DNA of 64,000 bases from Micromonospora sp. WMMD1128 (GTDB lineage: Bacteria > Actinomycetota > Actinomycetes > Mycobacteriales > Micromonosporaceae). The stretch lies in the NCBI RefSeq assembly GCF_027497235.1, contig NZ_CP114902.1, forward strand, positions 3,175,501 to 3,239,500, read 5' to 3'. The position numbers were made by a program, and so were the translations under genes. The first letter of the stretch is position 1, and each line of letters starts with the position of its first letter. Positions 21,956-29,546 of the stretch are shown one piece after another. The notes beneath the pieces were generated by a model. It was not told where the DNA came from and made no database searches. It worked only from the letters and a program-made list of their open reading frames with translations.

Positions 21956-24900
21956 TCAGCCCGTCGCGGGCTGACCGTCCGGCTTCCGGCTCTCCACCAC
22001 CACGTCCGCGGGCTCCGGCTCGGTCAGCAGTTGCCGCCGCGCCAACCTGTGGAACAGCCCGTCGGGTTGATCCATCAACTCGTCGTAGCTGCCCCGCTGG
22101 ACGATCCGCCCGGCGTCGAGGACCACGATGGTGTCCGCCGCGCGGACCGTCGACAGCCGGTGCGCGATGACCACCCGGGTCGCGGCCAGCGTCGCGGTGC
22201 TCCGGGTGACCACCTCCTGGGTCCGGTTGTCCAGTGCGCTCGTCGCCTCGTCGAAGAAGATGATCCGGGGCCGGGGCGCCAACGCGCGGGCGATCAGCAC
22301 CCGCTGGCGCTGCCCGACGGAGAGCGTCCCGCCGCCGAACGGCACCATGGTGCTCATTCCCATCGGCAGCGCCTCCAGGTCGTCGGCGAGTCCGGCCATC
22401 CGCGCCGCCTCCCAGACCTGGTCCAGCGGGAAGCTGCCGGCGCCGCAGATGTTGTCCCGCACCGAGCCGGCGAAGAGCTGGCCGTCCTGCAGGACCACGC
22501 CGCACTGCCGGCGGACCGCGTGCACGTCGAGCTCGGAGAGGTCCTGGCCGTCGTAGAGCACCGCGCCCTGCTGCTGGCGTTCGAAGCCGAGCAGCAGCCG
22601 CAGCAGGGTGGACTTCCCGCAGCCGCTCGGCCCGACGATGGCGACGAACTCACCCGGGCGGACGTGCAGGTCGATGTCGACGAGCACCGGCGGCTCGTCC
22701 GGCTGGTAGGCGAAGGTGAGCCGGTGCAGCGCGATCTCGCCGCGCAGCTCGCCGGGGTCCACCCGGTCCGGCCGCGCCTCGGGCTCGGCGCGCAGGATCT
22801 CCCGCAGGCTGCCCAGCCGGGACACCGCCGCGACCACTTCCACCCCGGCCGACACCAGCACCAGCAGCGCGCCGAGCAGCATCGCGAAGCCCACGTTGAG
22901 GACGAAGAAGTCGGCCGGCGCCACCCGGCCGGCGAGCGGTCCCATCAGCACGGCGAACAGGACCAGTTGGCCGGCGACCGGCAGCACGGTGGCGAAGGCG
23001 ACCAGGCCGGACTGGCTCTGCCGGACCCGTTGCAGCGCCGCCCGGGCCACCGCGGCCGTCTCCGACCACCTGGCGTGCGCCCGGGCCTCGGCCGCCGCCA
23101 GCTTGATCTTGACGATGCCGCCGAGCAGCTGGTTGGTCATCGTCGCCGTCCGGTGCTCGGCCGGCAACGCGGACCGCTGCCGGCGGACGATGAGCACGGC
23201 GAACGCGACGAACGCGAGCGTGGTGACCGCGACGATCGCCAACCCCCACAACCCGAGCACGGGCTCGACCACCAGGAGCAGGCCCAGGGTCACCGCGACG
23301 GTCGCCGCCGCCGAGACGACCTGCGGCAACAGCGCGCTCAGCGCCTCGCCGACGAACGAGATCCCCAACATCGAGTTGGCGATCTCACCGCTGCTGCGGC
23401 CGGTGAAGAAACGGGCCGGCAGCCGCATCAGCCGGTCCCAGATCGCCATCTGCGCGCCGGACTGCAACCGCCCGTCCAACCGCAGCAGCCGCAGATTCTG
23501 CACCACGCCGACCAGCCCCGCCACCACCGCGGCGCTGAGCAGCAGCGCGAGGAAGCCGACCAGCCCGTCGACCTCGCCCTGCCGGGCCAACTGGCCGAGC
23601 ACCTCGCCGGTCGCGAGCGGCACGCCCAGGCCGAGCAACCCCACGCAGGCGGCGGCGACCAGCAGGCCCCGCACGTCGCGGGCCGCGCCGACCAGCCCGG
23701 CCCGCAGCAGGTGGCGCATCCGCGCGGTCGACGGCAGCGGCGCCTGCACCTGGGTCGCCTCGGCGGCGAACGTCGCGGCCACCGTCGCGTCGACCGGGCC
23801 GTGCGCCCGGGTGTCCGGGTCGACGTGGTGGTAGCGACCCCGGCGGAACACCAGCGGCACCGCGACGGCGCGCTCCGGGTCGACCGCGACCCGCCACCCC
23901 ACGAGCGGGCCCAGGTCCCGTCGCCACCAGCGGTCCGGCAGCCGCACCTCGCGCAGGAACAGGCTGGACGCGCGGGACACCGCATGCACCGCCGCCCGGT
24001 CGTCGAGCGGCACACGGCTGCGATCGGCCGGCTCGTTGACCGGGCAACCCATGCCCTCGGTGACCACCCCGACCACCGAAACCGCCCGACCGTACCTGTC
24101 GAAGCCGGGCTCATCCTCCGGAACCGGCACCGCTTCCCCCGCGCCGATCACCCCGATCGACCGGCGGGCCGCCGCGGCGAGCACCGCGGCGTCGATCTGC
24201 CGGCGCCGCTCCACCGCGCGCAGCAGGGCGGCGTCGGCCTCCTCGATCCGGGTCTCCACCATCCGCAGCAGCCGCGCCACGTGCTGGTCCACCGCCGCCC
24301 GGAGCTGACCGGTGACCAGCAGGTCCCAGCTGCCGTGGCTCTCCACCGCGCAGGCCGACTCGGCCACCACCCAGTCGCGCTCGGCGACCAGCAGCAGCTC
24401 CCGCTCCCCCGACATCTCCGCCGGGCCGCCGTCGTTGCGGCGCAGCTGCGCCCCGGCGCTGCGCAGCCACCACGCGCCGGCGGTGGAGGTGACCGCGCTC
24501 CCCGGCGCCAGCGAGACGATCTCGCGTCCGCGCAGGGTGGACGCCTCCCGGGGCGCCTGCCCCCGGCGCATCGCGTCGGCGACGGCGACGAGCACCAGGT
24601 CCACCGCCGCGACCAGCTCCGTCGCGGCGGTCCGCGCCCGCGGCGGCACCTCCTCGTCCCCGGCGCGACCGACCCGGACGTGCCGCTCCAACCGGGACAG
24701 GTGGTGCCGGGGCAACCCCCGCAGTTCCGTGCCGGGCAGCGGCACCAGGATCAACTGCCACGCGCCGATCGCGGTGGACGTCGGCACCAGGCCGCCCGCG
24801 GGCAGCCGGGCCACGTGGTGGCGGCGCGACGGGCTCATCCCCGCCCGGCGCACCGCGAACAGGTCGGCCTCGCCACCGGACACCAGCCAGCCGGCCACCG

Positions 24901-24988
24901 GGCCGTCCAGGCGACAGACCTCCCGTACGCCGTCGCCGCAGAGGCCGATCAGGCCACCGCCCGGGAGGTCCTCCACCGCGCCACTCAT
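21956..24988 (-). CDS. NHLM-type RiPP exporter, ATP-binding/permease subunit
   Basis: This 1010-residue ABC protein has a long N-terminal cytoplasmic region (about residues 1-430), then transmembrane helices, then an ATPase domain with Walker A GPSGCGKST, signature LSVGQRQR and Walker B IIFFDEATSALD. The extended N-terminus without a peptidase domain is the hallmark of the second ABC protein of NHLM (nitrile-hydratase leader microcin) export systems. It would work with the C39-peptidase ABC protein (next gene upstream) and the HlyD-like adaptor to export NHLP-leader peptides. GAGGAG precedes its ATG, 24 bp after the previous gene. Confidence 0.9.
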   Translation of the reverse strand: MSGAVEDLPGGGLIGLCGDGVREVCRLDGPVAGWLVSGGEADLFAVRRAGMSPSRRHHVARLPAGGLVPTSTAIGAWQLILVPLPGTELRGLPRHHLSRLERHVRVGRAGDEEVPPRARTAATELVAAVDLVLVAVADAMRRGQAPREASTLRGREIVSLAPGSAVTSTAGAWWLRSAGAQLRRNDGGPAEMSGERELLLVAERDWVVAESACAVESHGSWDLLVTGQLRAAVDQHVARLLRMVETRIEEADAALLRAVERRRQIDAAVLAAAARRSIGVIGAGEAVPVPEDEPGFDRYGRAVSVVGVVTEGMGCPVNEPADRSRVPLDDRAAVHAVSRASSLFLREVRLPDRWWRRDLGPLVGWRVAVDPERAVAVPLVFRRGRYHHVDPDTRAHGPVDATVAATFAAEATQVQAPLPSTARMRHLLRAGLVGAARDVRGLLVAAACVGLLGLGVPLATGEVLGQLARQGEVDGLVGFLALLLSAAVVAGLVGVVQNLRLLRLDGRLQSGAQMAIWDRLMRLPARFFTGRSSGEIANSMLGISFVGEALSALLPQVVSAAATVAVTLGLLLVVEPVLGLWGLAIVAVTTLAFVAFAVLIVRRQRSALPAEHRTATMTNQLLGGIVKIKLAAAEARAHARWSETAAVARAALQRVRQSQSGLVAFATVLPVAGQLVLFAVLMGPLAGRVAPADFFVLNVGFAMLLGALLVLVSAGVEVVAAVSRLGSLREILRAEPEARPDRVDPGELRGEIALHRLTFAYQPDEPPVLVDIDLHVRPGEFVAIVGPSGCGKSTLLRLLLGFERQQQGAVLYDGQDLSELDVHAVRRQCGVVLQDGQLFAGSVRDNICGAGSFPLDQVWEAARMAGLADDLEALPMGMSTMVPFGGGTLSVGQRQRVLIARALAPRPRIIFFDEATSALDNRTQEVVTRSTATLAATRVVIAHRLSTVRAADTIVVLDAGRIVQRGSYDELMDQPDGLFHRLARRQLLTEPEPADVVVESRKPDGQPATG

Positions 24989-25012
24989 CAGTGTCTCCTC
25001 GGATCGTCGTGG

Positions 25013-27196
25013 TCAGTGGTCCCGGACCAGGCGCGCGTACGCCCCGTCCCGGGCGACAAGTTGCTCGTGGGTGCCGCGCTCCACCTCCCGACCGCCGTCC
25101 AGCACGACGATCAGGTCGCAGTCGCGGACCGTGGACAGGCGGTGCGCCACGATCAGACAGGTCGCCCCGCGCCGGCGCAGGTGCATGTCGATCCGGCGCT
25201 CGGTCTCGGCGTCGAGCGCGCTCGTGGCCTCGTCCAGCACCAGCACCCGGGGGTTGCGGACGAGCGCACGGGCGATCTCCAACCGCTGCCGCTGACCACC
25301 GGAGAAGTTGCGGGCGTTCTCCCGCACCGGGCTGCCCAGGCCGCCCGGGCGGGCGGCGACCTCGTCGTAGAGGCAGGCGTCGGTGAGCGCGGTGACGACG
25401 TCCTCGTCGGCGATCGTGAGGTCCCACATGGTGACGTTGTCCCGAACCGTTCCCTCGAACAGCCGCTGGTCCTGGTCCACCATGGCGACGGTGGCCGCCC
25501 ACAGCCCGCCGTCTGCCTCCGACCGTTCCAGACCGTCCACCGTGACCCGCCCGGTCCACGGACGGTAGAGGCCGGCGACCAGCCGGCCCACCGTCGACTT
25601 GCCGCTGCCCGACCGCCCGACGAGCGCCACCCGGGCGCCCGGCGGCAGGTCCAGACTGAAGTTCTCCAACAGCGGACGGCCCAACGGGTTGTAGCCGAAG
25701 GTCACGTCCTCGATCCGCAGATGACCCTCCATCGGTGCCAGCGGCCCGGCCGACCGGTCCTCGACCGGTGCCAGCGGATAGCGCTCCACGTCGCGCAGCC
25801 GGTTGAGGTCGGCGCTCATGTCCTGCAGCCGGGAGCCCAGCGCGGCCAGGTTGCCCAACGGCCGGTTCATCGCGACGGCCAGGCTCTGCATGCCGACGAG
25901 CACGCCGACGCTCATCGCCTCCGCCACCACCTGCCGACTGCCCAGCCCCAACAACACCGCGGTGGTTCCCGAGGCGAGGAACACGGGCAGGACCGAGAGC
26001 ACCGCGGTGGGCACCCCCAGCCGCTGCTGCCGGCTGGTGACGGTGGCGTTGCGGGCGGCGAACCGGGCCACGGCCCGTTCCTCCTCGCCACCGGCCTTCA
26101 CCGTCTCGATCATCTGGACGGTGGTGTACACGGTGGTCACCAGCTTGCTGCGGTCCGCCTGCAATCCGGCGACAGCCGTCGACCGGGTCGAGGCGACGTA
26201 ACGCAGCACGCTGACGTTCAACCCGGCCAGGACCACCGCGCACAGCCCGAGCAACAGGTCGTACTGGCAGAGCAGCGCCCCGTACGCCAGCACCAGGGCG
26301 GTGTCCACGACGGTGGTGGCCGCCCGGCGGGTGAGCACCTCGGCGACGACCTCGTTGCCGCGGACCCGCTGGCTGAGGTCGGCGGCCTGCCGCTGGTCGA
26401 AGAAGGTCGGCGGCAGCCGCAGCAGATGTCGGAAGAACCGGGCGGCGCTGCCCAGGGCCAGTGTCGTCTCCGACCGTACGGTCAGGCGTTGCTGGAGCAG
26501 GCTGGCGAGGAAGGTCAGCACGGCGGCCACCGCCACCGCGGCCACCAGGCCGGCGAACGCGGCCCGGTCCTCCTGCAACAGCACCCGGTCGACGAAGATC
26601 TGGGCCATCACCGGGATGGTCAGACCGACCAGGGCGATCAGCAGGCCGAGCAACAGCATCTGCGCGATCGCCGAGCCCGGGCCGCGCCACCGCTGCGCCA
26701 GCGCCCGCAGCAGCCGGTAGCGGGCGCCACCGGGCTCGAACTGCGGGCCGGGCTCCATGGTGAGCACGATGCCGGTGAAGGCGCCGTCGAACTCCTCCCA
26801 GCTCACCGCGCGTGGCCCGGTGGCCGGATCGTTGATGTGGACCTTGCGGCCGAGCCCCTCCAGCACCACGAAGTGCTCGAACCGCCAGAACAGCACCGCC
26901 GGCAACGCCACCCCGGCCAGGCCGCCCAGATCCATCTGGAAACCCTTGGCCACCATCCCGTACCGCCGGGCGCCCTTGAGCACGGTGGCTGCGGTCGAGC
27001 CGTCCCGGCTCACGCCGCACACCCGGCGCAGCTCCTCGAGCGGCACGTGCCGGCCGTGGTGACCGAGCAGGATCCCGAGCGCGGCGGCGCCGCACTCCAC
27101 CGCCTCCATCTGGATCAGGGTGGGGGTACGCACCCGTCGACGTCGGATCCGGGGCAGCTCCGGCGCGCCGATCGCGGCGGTCCTCGGCCCGCTCAT
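25013..27196 (-). CDS. NHLM-type RiPP exporter with C39 peptidase, ABC permease and ATPase
   Basis: The 727-residue protein has an N-terminal C39 peptidase. C35 sits in MEAVECGAAALG, with His and Asp in FEHFVVLEG and HINDPATG. Membrane helices follow, and then an ATPase (Walker A GRSGSGKST, signature FSGGQRQR, Walker B VLVLDEATSALD). It cleaves after the double Gly at the end of the leaders and exports the core peptides. Its presence explains why precursor B ends its leader with AGG. The start ATG at 27196 overlaps the stop of the HlyD-like gene (ATGA), evidence for a tightly coupled operon. Confidence 0.93.
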   Translation of the reverse strand: MSGPRTAAIGAPELPRIRRRRVRTPTLIQMEAVECGAAALGILLGHHGRHVPLEELRRVCGVSRDGSTAATVLKGARRYGMVAKGFQMDLGGLAGVALPAVLFWRFEHFVVLEGLGRKVHINDPATGPRAVSWEEFDGAFTGIVLTMEPGPQFEPGGARYRLLRALAQRWRGPGSAIAQMLLLGLLIALVGLTIPVMAQIFVDRVLLQEDRAAFAGLVAAVAVAAVLTFLASLLQQRLTVRSETTLALGSAARFFRHLLRLPPTFFDQRQAADLSQRVRGNEVVAEVLTRRAATTVVDTALVLAYGALLCQYDLLLGLCAVVLAGLNVSVLRYVASTRSTAVAGLQADRSKLVTTVYTTVQMIETVKAGGEEERAVARFAARNATVTSRQQRLGVPTAVLSVLPVFLASGTTAVLLGLGSRQVVAEAMSVGVLVGMQSLAVAMNRPLGNLAALGSRLQDMSADLNRLRDVERYPLAPVEDRSAGPLAPMEGHLRIEDVTFGYNPLGRPLLENFSLDLPPGARVALVGRSGSGKSTVGRLVAGLYRPWTGRVTVDGLERSEADGGLWAATVAMVDQDQRLFEGTVRDNVTMWDLTIADEDVVTALTDACLYDEVAARPGGLGSPVRENARNFSGGQRQRLEIARALVRNPRVLVLDEATSALDAETERRIDMHLRRRGATCLIVAHRLSTVRDCDLIVVLDGGREVERGTHEQLVARDGAYARLVRDH

Positions 27197-28002
27197 CGCC
27201 GCAGCAACCAGTCGATCGGGTGATCCTGGTCCACGGTGAACCAGGCGGTGACCTCGCTTGCCGAATTGAGCTGGAACGGCGGCGGGGACTTGGTCCACCG
27301 CAGACCGCCCGGCGCGGCCGGGTCGGCCTCCAGCGCGACCGTGACCCGGACCACGCTGCCCCGGGCGAGCAGCCGCCGGACGTCCGGCCCGGTGCCCAGG
27401 AAGGCACGCAGCGACGCCTCCGTCTCCGGGAAGGCACCGACCGTGCTCACCCGACCGGCCAGGGTGCCGAACACGTTGCGCGGCGCCGCCGCGGCGGCCA
27501 CCTCGACGGGTACGCCCGGTTGCAGCAGCGGCGCGGCGACGGCCGGCGCGTACACGACGGCCTGCAACGCGTCCCCGGCGGTGTCGAGCCGTTCCAGGTC
27601 GGCCAGGTGCGAGCCCGGGGTGACGATCTCGCCCTCCGAGACCAGCCAGGCGACGACGTACGCGTCACCCGGCGCGGTCTCCACCCGCACCGCGCCGTCG
27701 GACGTGCGCAGGCTGTAGAGCGGGGTGCCCTTGGGCACCCGCTGGTGCGGGGACGCCCACACCTTGGTGACCTGACCGCTGTCGAGCGCGTCGAGGGCGG
27801 AGATCCCGTTGGAGTGGATCAGCACCCCGGCCGCCTCGACGGTCCGGGGCACCACCGTGCGCACCGACCAGACACCGGCCGCGATCACGACGATGACGAG
27901 CGCGGTGGTGGCCAACCAGCTGGGCACGGTGGTCAGCCGGACCGCCAGGTCCAGTTGCTCGGGCGCCTCCAACTGGCGCAACGCCTGCCGTCGGAACTTC
28001 AC
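27193..28002 (-). CDS. HlyD-like secretion adaptor of the NHLM exporter
   Basis: The 269-residue protein has one N-terminal membrane segment (about residues 28-50) followed by the membrane-fusion-protein pattern: a lipoyl-like half (VLIHSNGISALDALDSGQVTKVWA-type region), a short hairpin and a second beta-barrel half. It matches the short NHLM secretion protein, which bridges the ABC pair to the cell exterior. The gene starts at GTG 28002, overlapping the stop of the SagB-type gene (GTGA), and its own stop overlaps the start of the peptidase-ABC gene. The short length suits a Gram-positive organism with no outer membrane. Confidence 0.85.
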   Translation of the reverse strand: MKFRRQALRQLEAPEQLDLAVRLTTVPSWLATTALVIVVIAAGVWSVRTVVPRTVEAAGVLIHSNGISALDALDSGQVTKVWASPHQRVPKGTPLYSLRTSDGAVRVETAPGDAYVVAWLVSEGEIVTPGSHLADLERLDTAGDALQAVVYAPAVAAPLLQPGVPVEVAAAAAPRNVFGTLAGRVSTVGAFPETEASLRAFLGTGPDVRRLLARGSVVRVTVALEADPAAPGGLRWTKSPPPFQLNSASEVTAWFTVDQDHPIDWLLRR

Positions 28003-29471
28003 GGCCGGGCCCCCGCCCGCCCGAGCCCCGGCGGCACGTCGGCGCCGCGCGAGCCGAGCAGGAAGTCGGCCACGCTCGGCTCGACCAGCGGATCGAGCCC
28101 GGACAACTCGGCGAACGCCTGGGAGTCGCCGGCGCCGAGCGCGCACGGCGCCAGCCCCATGGCGGTGGCGACGAGATACATCTGCTGGGTCAGCACACCC
28201 GCGTCCTTGAGAATCATGGCGTAGCTCATCCCTTCGTACTTCCACATCAGTCGCTGGACCCGCGCGGTGACCAGCAGAACCGTCTGCGGCGGCCGGGGCA
28301 TGGCGCCGGCCGCCCGGGCGTACGCCAACAGCCGGTCGGCGGCCGGCGCCCAGCCGGCGACCGGCTCCAGCCGGTGCCCGACGGCGTCGTAGTGGTAGAG
28401 CCCGGGGTCCAGCCCGGCGCACCGCGCGACAAGCGGATAGATCTCCAGTTCGTAGACCCCGCCGCCGCCCGGATAGGGCCGGTGGCCCACCTCCTGCCCG
28501 CCGGCCTCGCCGACGGCGGTGGTGTGCTGCGAGCGGTACAGGAACTCCGCCAGCCGCTCGATCGGCAACGGCACCGCGTCGTCGTGCTCGCGGATGCTGC
28601 GCCGATCGGCGACGACCTGACTGAACCCCGGATCCGCCTTGGCGATCGTCGCCAGGTCCGGCAGCGGCAGCTCGACCGCCCGGTCCCGGTCGTAGGGGCG
28701 GCGCAGCGGCTGCGGGGCGAACCGCTCGCGCATCCGGTAGGTGCCGCCCACCGGCAGCGCGTGCCGGCCGGCCCGGGACCGCTGGTGCAGCCGCAACTCC
28801 TCCGGCGACCAGTAGGCGAGCGGCGCGTCGTCGCGTTCCGCCTCGAACTCGGCGTCGGTGACCAGGACCCGGGCGGTGGCCAGCTCGTCGAGCACCCGAC
28901 CGGCGGCGGCCGGCGACACGCCGAGCGTGCGGGCCACCGTGTCCGGGCCGACGCCCGGCACGGCGGCGGCCAGCACCGCGCCGACGGCGGCGTCGGCGCA
29001 ACCGACCACGAGGGTGCTCAGCGACGACGCGGCCACCAGCATGTCCCGTTCGTGCTGGAGGGTGGCGAAGCGGGACAGCCGGTAGCGGACGCCTGGGGCG
29101 TGGGTGCGGCTCTCCGGCAGGCTGCCCCGGCCCAGGCCGGTCGGCACCAGGTCGAGCAGCGCCCGGTCGTCGACCTGGACGCGGCGCTCCAACCAGGAGT
29201 GGGCCAGCAGCCGGCGCAGCAGCAACTGCGCCGGCAGCACCCGGCTCTCCCCCTCCAGGCCGCTGATCAGCCGGCCGACCTCGACGTCACCGACCCAGTC
29301 GGCGGCGAGCCGCAGCAGCAGCGCCCGCCGGCCCATCCCCGGTCGCTCCAGGGTGAGCTGGAAGCGGGTCTGCCGCAGGGTCAGCGAACCGTCCTCACCG
29401 AGTCGCAACTCCGCGTCGCGGCGCAGCCGGTAGGACTCCTGGATCGGCGGGCCGCCGTTGGAGCCGCTCAC
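27999..29471 (-). CDS. SagB-type azoline dehydrogenase (FMN-dependent)
   Basis: The 490-residue protein has a nitroreductase-fold half at about residues 270-490: DRRSIREHDDAV (FMN phosphate binding), YPGGGGVYELEIY and MWKYEGMSYAMILKDAG, which includes the Lys-Tyr pair found in active SagB enzymes. It oxidises thiazolines/oxazolines to thiazoles/oxazoles. The N-terminal ~260 residues include a winged-helix-like domain typical of long SagB proteins. It is coupled to HlyD (GTGA overlap) and lies 76 bp after the E1-like/YcaO gene, making an azole branch acting on precursor A. The start is GTG at 29471. A small upstream ORF is described separately. Confidence 0.92.
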   Translation of the reverse strand: MSGSNGGPPIQESYRLRRDAELRLGEDGSLTLRQTRFQLTLERPGMGRRALLLRLAADWVGDVEVGRLISGLEGESRVLPAQLLLRRLLAHSWLERRVQVDDRALLDLVPTGLGRGSLPESRTHAPGVRYRLSRFATLQHERDMLVAASSLSTLVVGCADAAVGAVLAAAVPGVGPDTVARTLGVSPAAAGRVLDELATARVLVTDAEFEAERDDAPLAYWSPEELRLHQRSRAGRHALPVGGTYRMRERFAPQPLRRPYDRDRAVELPLPDLATIAKADPGFSQVVADRRSIREHDDAVPLPIERLAEFLYRSQHTTAVGEAGGQEVGHRPYPGGGGVYELEIYPLVARCAGLDPGLYHYDAVGHRLEPVAGWAPAADRLLAYARAAGAMPRPPQTVLLVTARVQRLMWKYEGMSYAMILKDAGVLTQQMYLVATAMGLAPCALGAGDSQAFAELSGLDPLVEPSVADFLLGSRGADVPPGLGRAGARP

Positions 29472-29503
29472 GGCGACCGCCGGCCGTCCGGATCGGTGCT
29501 CAT
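29468..29503 (-). CDS. Possible 11-codon leader ORF before the SagB gene
   Basis: ATGAGCACC... encodes MSTDPDGRRSP and ends in TGA within the GTGA that starts the SagB gene. It has a stronger ribosome binding site (GGGGGAGGG region, then GTGGAG) than the SagB GTG. It could couple translation to the SagB start. Alternatively it is the true N-terminus displaced by a frameshift. It is short and unconfirmed. Confidence 0.35.
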   Translation of the reverse strand: MSTDPDGRRSP

Positions 29504-29546
29504 CTCCACGTCCCTCCCCCGGTTCCCGGCAGGTCGACAGCGTCGG

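Noticed and set aside
22031-27223. 1730-codon plus-strand open frame
   Set aside because: It lies antisense to two well-supported NHLM ABC genes, is rich in Arg/His/Gln/Pro with no domains, and reflects GC-rich codon bias.
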